A DNA stretch of 64,000 nucleotides from Blastocatellia bacterium. GTDB taxonomy: Bacteria; Acidobacteriota; Blastocatellia; Chloracidobacteriales; JADJPF01. The notes under the pieces were generated by a model. The model saw only the letters and a program-made list of their open reading frames with translations, searched no databases and had not been told where the DNA came from. Made by a program: the position numbers and the translations under genes. The stretch lies in assembly GCA_025057015.1 (NCBI GenBank), contig JANWYG010000008.1, forward strand, positions 152,722 to 216,721, read 5' to 3'. Below are positions 17,409-25,572 of this stretch, piece by piece (the first letter of the stretch is position 1; every line of letters starts with the position of its first letter).

Positions 17409-17924
17409 ATGAAGCGTCAGTCGGGATTTAGTCTTATAGAGCTGCTTATAGTAATCGTTATCATCGGTATTCTGGTGACTCTGTCTACATTATATGTCAT
17501 AGCATCGCGCCGGGCTGCTAACAGTGCCTCGGCTATAGAATCGATGAGGGTTATATCTGCTGCTCAAGCTAGCTATGAAGCTGGTATTGGAAACGGTAAC
17601 TACGGTCAGCCTCAGAACCTTTTCTATGAAGAATATATAGACGTAGCGTTAGGTGCAGCTTGTATTCCTACGCCTATGGGCACATCTCGGGGTGGTCTGA
17701 ACGCCTTGCCACCATTTCCTAAATCGGGCTATTTGTTTAACTTCAACGTAGATCCTCCTGGTTCAATACCTATGACCTACCAAGTAGTAGGAGTTCCGCA
17801 TGTGACTACTGGTCTTCCCAGGACGGGTGACCGAGCGTTCTATCTTGACCAAAGTGGCGTTATAAGAGTTTCTTCAGATCCTACGCAACTGCCTGACGTA
17901 AATAGTCAACCGCTCAATAACTGA
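17409..17924 (+). CDS. type IV pilin-like protein (prepilin)
   Basis: 171 residues from the ATG at 17409 (AGGAG about eight bases upstream). The type III leader M-K-R-Q-S-G followed by F-S-L-I-E-L-L-I-V is the prepilin peptidase cleavage and methylation site, with the conserved Glu at position 5 of the mature chain. One hydrophobic helix then leads to a globular region of about 130 residues with a single Cys near 95. It resembles major or minor pilins and type II secretion pseudopilins. No other pilus gene is nearby, so its class cannot be decided. Confidence 0.85.
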   Translation: MKRQSGFSLIELLIVIVIIGILVTLSTLYVIASRRAANSASAIESMRVISAAQASYEAGIGNGNYGQPQNLFYEEYIDVALGAACIPTPMGTSRGGLNALPPFPKSGYLFNFNVDPPGSIPMTYQVVGVPHVTTGLPRTGDRAFYLDQSGVIRVSSDPTQLPDVNSQPLNN

Positions 17925-17951
17925 GCCTTTGAGGAGCTGGTACGAAGGCGC

Positions 17952-18341
17952 TCATAGGGGTTGCCTGCCAGCAAAACCAGAGTCGACTTCGTGCCAGTAT
18001 CCTATTTTTTCTTCATCTACCTTCCAGCATAGATAAACGAGTCTGCCGTCTCTTATATGGGGAAAATCACAAAGACCTATCCGAAGATCCTTTACTAACA
18101 CTCCCATTTCGTCGATCTTAGAGTAAGTTGCCACAAACTCTTCGGCAAGCTTGATATATGCTACGCCAAAAACACTGCCACCGTCCATAAGATTTTTTTG
18201 ACGTGCAGGTTGTATGTGCGGTTCTAGCTCTAGCATGCTACGGTAGCTTTTTAGAAGTTTCCTCATCAGCGGGCGCAGTAACGGCAACAGGTTGTTTGCC
18301 TGCTCTAAGGAAAAGATTTTAACTTGATGTCCTGACTTCAT
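17952..18341 (-). CDS. DUF2203 family protein
   Basis: 129 residues. The N-terminal F-S-L-E-Q-A-N-N-L-L-P-L-L and the C-terminal block with L-C-W-K-V-D-E ... Y-W-H-E ... G-F-A-G-R-Q-P-L match DUF2203, whose function is unknown. Its ATG lies inside the last codons of the IscU-like gene (23-base overlap), so the three genes iscS, iscU-like and this one form one unit. A role linked to Fe-S or sulfur handling is inference from position only. Confidence 0.78.
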   Translation of the reverse strand: MKSGHQVKIFSLEQANNLLPLLRPLMRKLLKSYRSMLELEPHIQPARQKNLMDGGSVFGVAYIKLAEEFVATYSKIDEMGVLVKDLRIGLCDFPHIRDGRLVYLCWKVDEEKIGYWHEVDSGFAGRQPL

Positions 18342-18699
18342 GACATATCTTCTCCAGAGCTTCTTGGATCGCTTCTGCAGCGAGCACCGCAGCGTGCCGT
18401 TTGTTTTTTGGTAGTCCGTCTAAAGCGGCCTCTATCTGCACTGCGCCTATTTTTGCAACTTCAGACAGAGTTTTCGCTATCAGCATTTCGCATAGAACTG
18501 ATGCTGAAGCTATCGTAGGTGGGCATCCTACAGCCTTCATAGCAGCAGCTTTTATGATACTACCTTCGGCGAGTATCGAAAGCTTTATCCGATCGCCACA
18601 AGCAGAGTTCACTACTTCTACAGAGACTGCTGGATGAGTTAACTCGCCTACAAATCTGGGATGCTCGAAGTGTTCTAATACCTTGGCGGAGTAAGTCAT
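18319..18699 (-). CDS. IscU/NifU-like iron-sulfur scaffold protein lacking the third cysteine
   Basis: 126 residues from an ATG at 18699 that overlaps the iscS stop codon (ATGA). C34 and D36 in N-S-A-C-G-D and C59 in V-G-C-P-P-T match IscU positions 37, 39 and 63. The expected third ligand is replaced by alanine: R-H-A-A-V-L-A has A103 where IscU has Cys106. Two extra cysteines (C70, C119) are not at the canonical site. Known role of the family: scaffold that receives sulfur from IscS. With one ligand missing, this copy may bind cluster differently. A longer start at 18714 would lie inside iscS. Confidence 0.82.
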   Translation of the reverse strand: MTYSAKVLEHFEHPRFVGELTHPAVSVEVVNSACGDRIKLSILAEGSIIKAAAMKAVGCPPTIASASVLCEMLIAKTLSEVAKIGAVQIEAALDGLPKNKRHAAVLAAEAIQEALEKICHEVRTSS

Positions 18700-19877
18700 C
18701 TTGCATGCGACCATCTAGGTGATAACTTGCGAAGCCGTTCTACTATTTCCGGCAGTACCTGTATTAGATAGTTGACTTCGTCAAGTGTGTTAAACCGCGA
18801 GAAAGAGAACCTTAGGCTACCGCGTATTAGTTCTTTGTCAAGTCCCATAGCTGCAAGTACATGACTTTGTTCCGTAGACCCAGAAGAGCAAGCTGCACCT
18901 GTTGATACAGCGATGCCTTTCAGATCAAGTGAGATGAGAAGCCCTTCGCCATCCACATGTTTAAACGTGATGTTAGAAATATTTGGCAACCTTCGTTCTC
19001 TATGGCCGTTTAGTAGAACATCTGGTATGAGTCGAGAAATTTCATCTTCAAGATAGTCTCGCAGATACCGAATGTGTGCAAATGCATCTAGATTAGCCAC
19101 GGCAAGCTCGGCGGCACGAGCTAGAGCGACTATCCCAGGGACGTTTTCCGTACCAGCTCGCCTGTCTCTTTCTTGATGGCCACCAGTAGACTGTGTAACT
19201 AATCGTACTCCTTTACGTACAAATAGAGCACCTATGCCTTTCGGGGCATGAATCTTGTGTCCAGATATAGACAATAGATCTACCCCAAGCTGCTTGACGT
19301 TTATCGGTAACTTGCCAAAAGTTTGTACAGCGTCACTGTGGAAGAAAATATTCCGCCGCTGCAAACGTATCTCACGTACAACCTTGCCTATCTCTTCTAT
19401 GCATTGCACAGTGCCTACTTCGTTGTTTGCGTGCATTATGGTTATCAGCACAGTCTCATCGGTGATTGCCTCAAGTAGATCCTCGACACGCACGAGGCCG
19501 TCTTTGTAAACCGGTAGGTACGTCACGCGCCAGCCTTGCTTTTCTAGAGCGGCACAAGTGTTTAATACTGCCGGATGCTCAAACTGACAAGTGATGATGT
19601 GCCTACCTTTGTCGGCTTGTGCTTGAGCTATTCCACGAATGGCTAGGTTGTTTGCTTCCGTGCCACCGCTTAGAAATACTATTTCTGAAGGGTCTGCTCC
19701 TATCGACAGAGCTAACTTTCTGCGGGCATCTTCGACAGCAGCACGTGCTTTCTGTCCGAAGCTGTGTACCGAAGAGGGATTTCCATAAAACTCTGTTAAA
19801 TATGGTTGCATAGCTTCGGCCACTTCGGGCAAAACGAAGGTGGTTGCACTGTTATCAAAATAAATCCTTCTTGTCAT
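18696..19877 (-). CDS. iscS: cysteine desulfurase (IscS/NifS type)
   Basis: 393 residues. The PLP-binding lysine is K208 in S-G-H-K-I-H-A-P-K-G; the catalytic cysteine is C330 in G-A-A-C-S-S-G-S. The substrate-contacting H-A-N-N-E-V-G-T block is at 149-156. It removes sulfur from cysteine for Fe-S clusters and other thio-compounds. It is followed by the overlapping scaffold gene. The start codon lacks a Shine-Dalgarno sequence; a TAAAAT on the minus strand at 19887-19892 could be a -10 element giving a very short leader. Confidence 0.93.
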   Translation of the reverse strand: MTRRIYFDNSATTFVLPEVAEAMQPYLTEFYGNPSSVHSFGQKARAAVEDARRKLALSIGADPSEIVFLSGGTEANNLAIRGIAQAQADKGRHIITCQFEHPAVLNTCAALEKQGWRVTYLPVYKDGLVRVEDLLEAITDETVLITIMHANNEVGTVQCIEEIGKVVREIRLQRRNIFFHSDAVQTFGKLPINVKQLGVDLLSISGHKIHAPKGIGALFVRKGVRLVTQSTGGHQERDRRAGTENVPGIVALARAAELAVANLDAFAHIRYLRDYLEDEISRLIPDVLLNGHRERRLPNISNITFKHVDGEGLLISLDLKGIAVSTGAACSSGSTEQSHVLAAMGLDKELIRGSLRFSFSRFNTLDEVNYLIQVLPEIVERLRKLSPRWSHAR

Positions 19878-19905
19878 AATGCTTTGATTTTAAACTACCT
19901 ACAAG

Positions 19906-21450
19906 CTAAGTTACCACAGACTTTTGCTCTTTTGATGAGGTGCTACCGGTCATCATTAATCCGAGTTCTTGTTGTGAAACAGTATCAGGGTCTACTATGG
20001 CAACTATTTGTCCGTCGTAAATAACGCCGACGCGATCGCTTAATGATAGAACTTCGTCTAGTTCCGCTGAGACAAGTAGTATAGCGGCGCCAGATTCTTT
20101 CAGTTCTAATAGCTTTTTATATATGAACTCTATGGCTCCGATATCTACGCCTCTTGTAGGCTGCGCAGCTATGAGGAACTGTGGACCGATGGAAAACTCG
20201 CGAGCTATGATGAGCTTTTGCTGATTACCTCCAGATAGTCCGCGAACCTGCAGGCTCGGTTCTGGTGGACGTACGTCGAAGCCTTCTATTAAAGTTTTGG
20301 TATGTCGCTCTATCTTCTTGTAATCAAAGACTGTTCCACCTGTAACCTGCGTGTATTGCAAGCCTAGGATGGAATTTTCCAGGAGATTGGAATCCAATAA
20401 CAGCCCCCTTCTATGCCTGTCTTCAGGTATATGGCCTATCTTGAGTGCCTTGATCTCTCGTGGGCTGTAGTTTGTTATGTCTATATCATTTAGGAAGATC
20501 TGACCTTTTGTGGGCTTTGTTAATCCGGCGATAACTTCGATGAGTTCGGTCTGTCCGTTACCTTCTACGCCGGCTATACCGAAGATTTCTCCGGCTGCTA
20601 TCTCGAAAGATATGTTTTTAAGCGCGTGCGGTTTAAAGCCTTTTGCCAAACTTAGGTTACTTACACGGATGACTTGCTGAGAAGGGCCACTGTAGCGGTG
20701 AGCTTTGCGATCGACCTTCAGAAGCACGTCGCGTCCTACCATCATTCTTGCCAGCTCTTCGGCAGAAGTCTTAGCGGTTTCTACCTCACCGACCACCTTG
20801 CCTGCTCGCATTACGGTCACTCGATCGGAAATTGACAGCACTTCAGCTAGCTTGTGAGTAATGATTACTATAGTTTTACCTTGAGCTTTGAGTGAGCGGA
20901 GGATTTTGAAAAACTCCTCTGTTTCTTGTGGCGTTAGCACGGCGGTAGGTTCGTCTAGTATTAGGATTTGAGCTCCTCGATAGAGTGCCTTGAGTATCTC
21001 AACCCTCTGCTGTTGACCTACGGAGAGATTATCGATAGTGGCATCAGGATCTATCTGCAGCCCATATTGCAGAGATAGTTCCTGGATACGGTTCTTAGCT
21101 GCTGTGTAGTTGAGCAAAAAACTGCTACCTGGTTCTGAGCCTAAGATGATGTTTTCTGTAACGGTGAGCGTTCCAGCTAGACAAAAGTGTTGGTGAACCA
21201 TTCCCAGACCTAGTGCTATAGCATCGTGGGTGTTACGAATGTGAGCTTTCTTGCCGCGTATCCAGATTTCACCTTCATCAGGCAGATAAAATCCATACAG
21301 GATGTTCATTATCGTGCTTTTGCCGGCTCCGTTTTCACCAATCACAGCGTGGATACTCGCATCTGCAATACTTAACGAGACGTCACTGTTGGCTTTCACT
21401 GCTCCAAAGCTCTTGCTGATGTGTTTCAGCTCGACTGCGTAAGATGACAT
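19906..21450 (-). CDS. sugar/nucleoside-type ABC importer ATPase (YufO-like, two nucleotide-binding domains)
   Basis: 514 residues with two fused ABC domains. The first has G-E-N-G-A-G-K-S-T, signature L-S-V-G-Q-Q and Walker B I-L-I-L-D-E-P. The second has a degenerate P-loop (G-V-E-G-N-G-Q-T), signature L-S-G-G-N-Q-Q and Walker [12 protein letters not shown], which lacks the catalytic Glu. This asymmetry is normal for the nucleoside/simple sugar importer ATPases such as YufO. The permeases and binding lipoprotein that normally accompany it are absent here: downstream is iscS and upstream bshB1. AGGAG lies five bases before the ATG. Confidence 0.9.
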   Translation of the reverse strand: MSSYAVELKHISKSFGAVKANSDVSLSIADASIHAVIGENGAGKSTIMNILYGFYLPDEGEIWIRGKKAHIRNTHDAIALGLGMVHQHFCLAGTLTVTENIILGSEPGSSFLLNYTAAKNRIQELSLQYGLQIDPDATIDNLSVGQQQRVEILKALYRGAQILILDEPTAVLTPQETEEFFKILRSLKAQGKTIVIITHKLAEVLSISDRVTVMRAGKVVGEVETAKTSAEELARMMVGRDVLLKVDRKAHRYSGPSQQVIRVSNLSLAKGFKPHALKNISFEIAAGEIFGIAGVEGNGQTELIEVIAGLTKPTKGQIFLNDIDITNYSPREIKALKIGHIPEDRHRRGLLLDSNLLENSILGLQYTQVTGGTVFDYKKIERHTKTLIEGFDVRPPEPSLQVRGLSGGNQQKLIIAREFSIGPQFLIAAQPTRGVDIGAIEFIYKKLLELKESGAAILLVSAELDEVLSLSDRVGVIYDGQIVAIVDPDTVSQQELGLMMTGSTSSKEQKSVVT

Positions 21451-21459
21451 GGCGCGCTC

Positions 21460-22188
21460 CTATGAATAGTAGCTCATACTGCGGCTTAAAAGGGCTACTG
21501 GGTCGTCGACATTTAATGCTTCGCGTACATAGAAGGCTTCAGCATGTCCGACATTGATGAGAGAGCCGAAGTAGCGTTGCCGCGCTATTACGTGATCGAT
21601 GAACTGCTTCTGGCTGATAGCTGACGCTGGTTCACTGCTGTTTGGATCATAAAACTGGGATTTGTGAAGGAGCATCACTTCTAACTTCTTTTCAGCGAAA
21701 TCAGATATGTCCACTAAGAAGCTAGGGACAACCGTCCGTGGAAAGAGAAAATGGGCTATTGCCAATGGACGGTGGCGTGTTTGTCCGTCTTCTAGAGCAT
21801 ACTTGTACAGCCCGGCTAGGTGTGCACTTTCTCTCACTATCCTAGCCGTAGCAGCATGGTCAGGGTGTGGATCATCCCAAAAGTGGGTAAAGACTACTTT
21901 CGGGCGCAGTTTTCTCAATGCTCTGACCATTAGAGTGCGAGAAGTGTCGTCGCAGGATATACGTGCATCAGGCAAGGACAGAGTCTCTCGTATAGTAAGC
22001 TGCATGGCTGCTGCAGCCGCTCTAGCTTCGGCAGCTCGTACTTCGCGAGTCCCACGCGTACCCATCTCGCCAAGAGACATATCTATTACTGCGACTTTGT
22101 AGCCCATCGAGACGAGCTTGAGGATGGTGCCTCCGGCGCTTATCTCTACATCATCAGGGTGTGCTCCTATGAATAGAGCATCTATCAT
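21460..22188 (-). CDS. bshB1: bacillithiol biosynthesis-type N-acetylglucosaminyl-malate deacetylase
   Basis: 242 residues of the LmbE/PIG-L zinc deacetylase family. The A-H-P-D-D-V-E metal-binding and catalytic motif lies at 9-15; D-P-H-P-D-H-A near 106-112 gives another metal ligand. The pattern of the N-terminus (M-I-D-A-L-F-I-G-A-H-P-D-D) and length fit BshB1. Known reaction: removes acetyl from GlcNAc-malate, the second step to bacillithiol. bshA and bshC are not in the window. It overlaps the phosphatase gene upstream by four bases (ATGA). Confidence 0.85.
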   Translation of the reverse strand: MIDALFIGAHPDDVEISAGGTILKLVSMGYKVAVIDMSLGEMGTRGTREVRAAEARAAAAAMQLTIRETLSLPDARISCDDTSRTLMVRALRKLRPKVVFTHFWDDPHPDHAATARIVRESAHLAGLYKYALEDGQTRHRPLAIAHFLFPRTVVPSFLVDISDFAEKKLEVMLLHKSQFYDPNSSEPASAISQKQFIDHVIARQRYFGSLINVGHAEAFYVREALNVDDPVALLSRSMSYYS

Positions 22189-24194
22189 AGCTTTACTCCT
22201 ATTATAGTGACATCATCGCGTTGAGGTGTATTGCGGCAAAAAGCATCAAATTCTGCTTCAAGAAGCGATTTCTGTACTTCTGTCGGCAGGGTGTGTATTC
22301 TGCTCAAAAGTTCTACAAATCGCCTACTGCTATAACGCGGGATAAGCTCGGAATTCTGATCTATAAATCCGTCTGTCGTCAGATATATCATCATCCCTTC
22401 CCACCGGGATAGGAACTTTTCTTCTTTTTTCTTGACTTCTTTTTTCTTGCCCGAGAAGGAAAAAGATTTGGAAAGTACACCTATCTCACCGCTTTGTGTG
22501 GAGTAGTAGAGAGGTCGACCTGCTAACGCCACTGTTATACCTAGTTCATCTATGCGACAAAGCAGTATGTCTAAATTTATGTTCTCCCGTGAGAACTTGC
22601 CCAAGGCTTCTTCTAATAGAGATAGTATTTGTGCTGGGCTATTGATCTGTTCTTTCATGATTTGTGAGAGTAAGACAGTCGCCATTACGGCTGTCATAGC
22701 TGCTGGTACGCCATGACCTTCACAATCTATCACTGCAAGAAACTTGGCCGATGGTGTTTCATAAAACCAGTAGAAATCGCCTGATACTATGTCTTTGGGT
22801 CTATATATGACGAAGACGTCCAGTTTTTCTTTTAAGCGCTCGGGAGTCGGCAGCATAGACTGCTGTATTTTCTGGGCGTAGGTAATCGACTCTATAATAT
22901 TCTTGTTTTTAAGTTCTATTTCTTCATGCTGACGTGCTATCTCTTGTGTCCTTTCAGCTACTTTTTGCTCTAGCTTTTTGTTCAGTTCTTCAAGTTCGTT
23001 GTGAATATCGACGAAGCGATTTGCCAGCGATATTGCCATGGTATAGATGAATATCGCGAAACCTGTCTTAGGTAACTCCCTCTTTAGCATAGGTGATAGA
23101 GGCACGTCAAACACGTTTATGATGTCTATGAGATAGACTAACACTAGTAAAGCTAGGACTGAGAACCCTAGCATTATGGATAGTAGCTGTTGTTTGCGTA
23201 TTGGAAGTTGTTTTATTAGAATCCACAAAGAAGTAAGGACCGTGATAGTTCCGCAAACAAAAAGGAGAAAGAGACCTGACCTTCCGGTGACAAATTCTAG
23301 TTTGCCGGACATATAGACTAGCATAGCTAAGATGCATAGTCCGGTTTGTGCCTTCATCCAAAACTTAAACCTAATCGATAACAGCGTGACGAAAAAAGGC
23401 AGAGATAGCATCAACGTCGCACTGGCAGTGGTTCTTGCCATAACGTGGGCTAGCTTAAAGCTCAGTACTTCAGCCCTCCAAAGTGGTAGCATTGCAGAAT
23501 TTATAGAGAACAAACAAGCTATGAGTCCGTAAAATAGGTATTCTTTTAGGGCTTTTCTGCGTCGGTATAGATGTAGGTGATATAGTCCTACCACAAAAAA
23601 CAGTACCGAGAGAGTGTAAGAAAATAGGCTTTTATCTCTGTCATCAAGTATTTGTTCGAGCCTACTTACTTTTAAGTGAGTATATTCGCCTAGAATGATG
23701 CTTGGTAACCTTAGATTATCGTATTGTAAGGCTTTAAATTCGGGATCGAGCCAGATACGTAGGGCTAGAGAGGACACTTTGTTTGGTTGTATAGGTAGTT
23801 CATGGATCGATAAGAACAGTTTATTGCTGTGGGCTATGACTGGAGGAAAGCTTCCTTGTGAGGCAACTTTTGCTCCATCTAGATAAACTTCGTAGGCAGC
23901 TCCGGGATAGATTTGTATTCCTATGGCAGGTTTAAATGTCTGGCAATTTACACTGAGCTTGATGTCTCGGCGTAGCCAATAGTAACCGTCGAGGCTTGCT
24001 GGGCTAATATCTTTAGTGCTTTTCCAAATTTCTTTACCGTGTGTCCAAGCTGGAAGATCACCTTTGCGACAATATAGCTCAGATAAGTGGTGCTGAGTAT
24101 TGGAGATCTCAAATACAGTATCGGCGCCTGAAGCCAGGCTGTGCATGGAGAGTGAACTTGTTGTTGTAAGCAAAATAAGGAGTAGTCTAGTCAA
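22185..24194 (-). CDS. 7TM-DISM-like membrane receptor with SpoIIE (PP2C) phosphatase domain
   Basis: 669 residues. A signal peptide (about 1-22) leads to a ~170-residue extracytoplasmic domain, then about seven membrane helices (about 190-400), a coiled coil (about 405-445, with V-A-E-R-T-Q-E-I) and a SpoIIE-type PP2C domain. The metal-binding residues are in V-S-G-D-F-Y and D-C-E-G-H-G-V-P-A-A-M. Such proteins dephosphorylate anti-sigma factor antagonists in partner-switching pathways; no such partner is next to it. The start is a TTG at 24194, supported by the complete signal peptide. It is divergent from the antiporter operon, with under 40 bases between them. Confidence 0.83.
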   Translation of the reverse strand: MTRLLLILLTTTSSLSMHSLASGADTVFEISNTQHHLSELYCRKGDLPAWTHGKEIWKSTKDISPASLDGYYWLRRDIKLSVNCQTFKPAIGIQIYPGAAYEVYLDGAKVASQGSFPPVIAHSNKLFLSIHELPIQPNKVSSLALRIWLDPEFKALQYDNLRLPSIILGEYTHLKVSRLEQILDDRDKSLFSYTLSVLFFVVGLYHLHLYRRRKALKEYLFYGLIACLFSINSAMLPLWRAEVLSFKLAHVMARTTASATLMLSLPFFVTLLSIRFKFWMKAQTGLCILAMLVYMSGKLEFVTGRSGLFLLFVCGTITVLTSLWILIKQLPIRKQQLLSIMLGFSVLALLVLVYLIDIINVFDVPLSPMLKRELPKTGFAIFIYTMAISLANRFVDIHNELEELNKKLEQKVAERTQEIARQHEEIELKNKNIIESITYAQKIQQSMLPTPERLKEKLDVFVIYRPKDIVSGDFYWFYETPSAKFLAVIDCEGHGVPAAMTAVMATVLLSQIMKEQINSPAQILSLLEEALGKFSRENINLDILLCRIDELGITVALAGRPLYYSTQSGEIGVLSKSFSFSGKKKEVKKKEEKFLSRWEGMMIYLTTDGFIDQNSELIPRYSSRRFVELLSRIHTLPTEVQKSLLEAEFDAFCRNTPQRDDVTIIGVKL

Positions 24195-24231
24195 ACCTCA
24201 CCTATGGTTCATATTTGAGATAGTGAAGGAT

Positions 24232-25572
24232 ATGATAATACATTACAAAATAACTATAGGGTTTCTATTTTTGGTAGATATGGAACAAGCGAGTGTATTT
24301 GGTTTGTCACTGGCATATTTACAATCTCAAGGATCGTCCCCACTCAAGCAAGCACTATTTCTACTTGCTTTGCTTGCTTTGGCATATGCGGTAAGTCACT
24401 TAGTTATCGAACGAGTCTCACAGCGTTTCGGGATAGTTACCGGAGTGGAATATATACTTTTTGGAGCTATACTTGGCGGTATAGGTTCCTTGGATACAGA
24501 AATGGCTTATCGTTTCCGTCCCCTTATCTTTCTGGGCATTGGGACGCTGGGGCTTCTCACAGGGCTGAGGCTTAATCTGAGGCAGTTCGGCAGGCTTGAT
24601 TTTGAGGCACTAAGAGTCGCTGCGGTAATTTCTTTTGTTACTTTGTTACTTGTTTCAGCACTTCCTGCTGCAGTACTGTTTGCAGCTGGTAAACGAGAAC
24701 TTTTGGTTACAATTTTGCCGGCTCTGCTCTGCATAGGTGCTGTATCGATGGTGGCTACACCGAAGTCAATTGCCTCTCTGATAGAGTTTATGAAAGCCGA
24801 AGGTGAAAGCGCTCTGTTGGTTGTTTCTGTGGCAAAGTTTTGTGCGAGCTTTGCCGTGATAGTTTTCGGGTTGATATTTTGCTTTTTTAATCCACGTGAA
24901 AGCCCAGTAACGAGTAGCTTTGGCTTCTGGCAGTGGATGGGAGTGCACCTGCTACTTGGTACGGTATTAGGCACTATCTTCGCAATGTTCCTGCGCAAGG
25001 GTTTTTCACAAGAGAAGACGCTGACGGTGGTCTTAGGAATGGTGGTATTTTCAAGTGGGCTGGCCTACTACCTACAGCTATCTCCTATACTGGTTAATGC
25101 CGTGCTGGGATTAGTGTTGATAAATACTTGCAGCCAAGGTGAAGAAGTCGAGCAAATGCTTTCCTCCATAGAGAGGCCTCTTTGCATAGTGCTTTTTGTC
25201 TTTGCGGGTGTAAGCTGGAACTTTGTACATCGCTGGTGGAGTTTTTGGCTCTTTGCTCCTTACCTATTGCTGAGATACATAGGGCGCGGGCTAGGCGGAG
25301 CAGTTGCATCGTTTGGCTCGCTTTTGGATAAGCGGTTGCCAGGTATGGGGAGGGCCTTGCTCGCTCCTGGAGGGTTAAGCGTGGCTATGATACTGAACTT
25401 TGATGCTGTCTACGGACAGACACTTTATGGACCTGCCGTATATACTACCCTCCTGCTAGGGGTCATCATCAGTGACGTACTGTCTTATTCTCGCACTAGA
25501 TCTTGGTTGATAGATGCTACAGGTGTTAGGCTAGAAAAGAACTTGGAAAAACCGTCTGAGGAACTTGTCTGA
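24232..25572 (+). CDS. Na+/H+ exchanger-like membrane protein, probably lacking the ion-binding aspartate
   Basis: 446 residues from the ATG at 24232; the frame is open upstream but would run into the divergent gene. About 11-12 hydrophobic segments resemble the CPA2/Kef-type cation:proton antiporter fold. In the helix that normally carries D or DD, this protein reads V-V-S-V-A-K-F-C-A-S-F, with K202 near the usual acid. The unwound-helix region A-T-P-K-S-I-A-S is present at 175-182. It may be a non-transporting or altered partner of the next protein. Its stop overlaps the start of the next gene (TGATG). The start codon choice is uncertain since no good ribosome binding site is visible. Confidence 0.75.
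   Translation: MIIHYKITIGFLFLVDMEQASVFGLSLAYLQSQGSSPLKQALFLLALLALAYAVSHLVIERVSQRFGIVTGVEYILFGAILGGIGSLDTEMAYRFRPLIFLGIGTLGLLTGLRLNLRQFGRLDFEALRVAAVISFVTLLLVSALPAAVLFAAGKRELLVTILPALLCIGAVSMVATPKSIASLIEFMKAEGESALLVVSVAKFCASFAVIVFGLIFCFFNPRESPVTSSFGFWQWMGVHLLLGTVLGTIFAMFLRKGFSQEKTLTVVLGMVVFSSGLAYYLQLSPILVNAVLGLVLINTCSQGEEVEQMLSSIERPLCIVLFVFAGVSWNFVHRWWSFWLFAPYLLLRYIGRGLGGAVASFGSLLDKRLPGMGRALLAPGGLSVAMILNFDAVYGQTLYGPAVYTTLLLGVIISDVLSYSRTRSWLIDATGVRLEKNLEKPSEELV

Noticed and set aside
20560-20600. Degenerate second P-loop in the ABC ATPase as a mutation
   Set aside because: This asymmetry is normal for sugar/nucleoside importer ATPases of the YufO type.
24100-24231. N-terminal extension of the antiporter-like gene
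   Set aside because: It overlaps the first codons of the divergent phosphatase gene, and the encoded segment is not membrane-protein-like.
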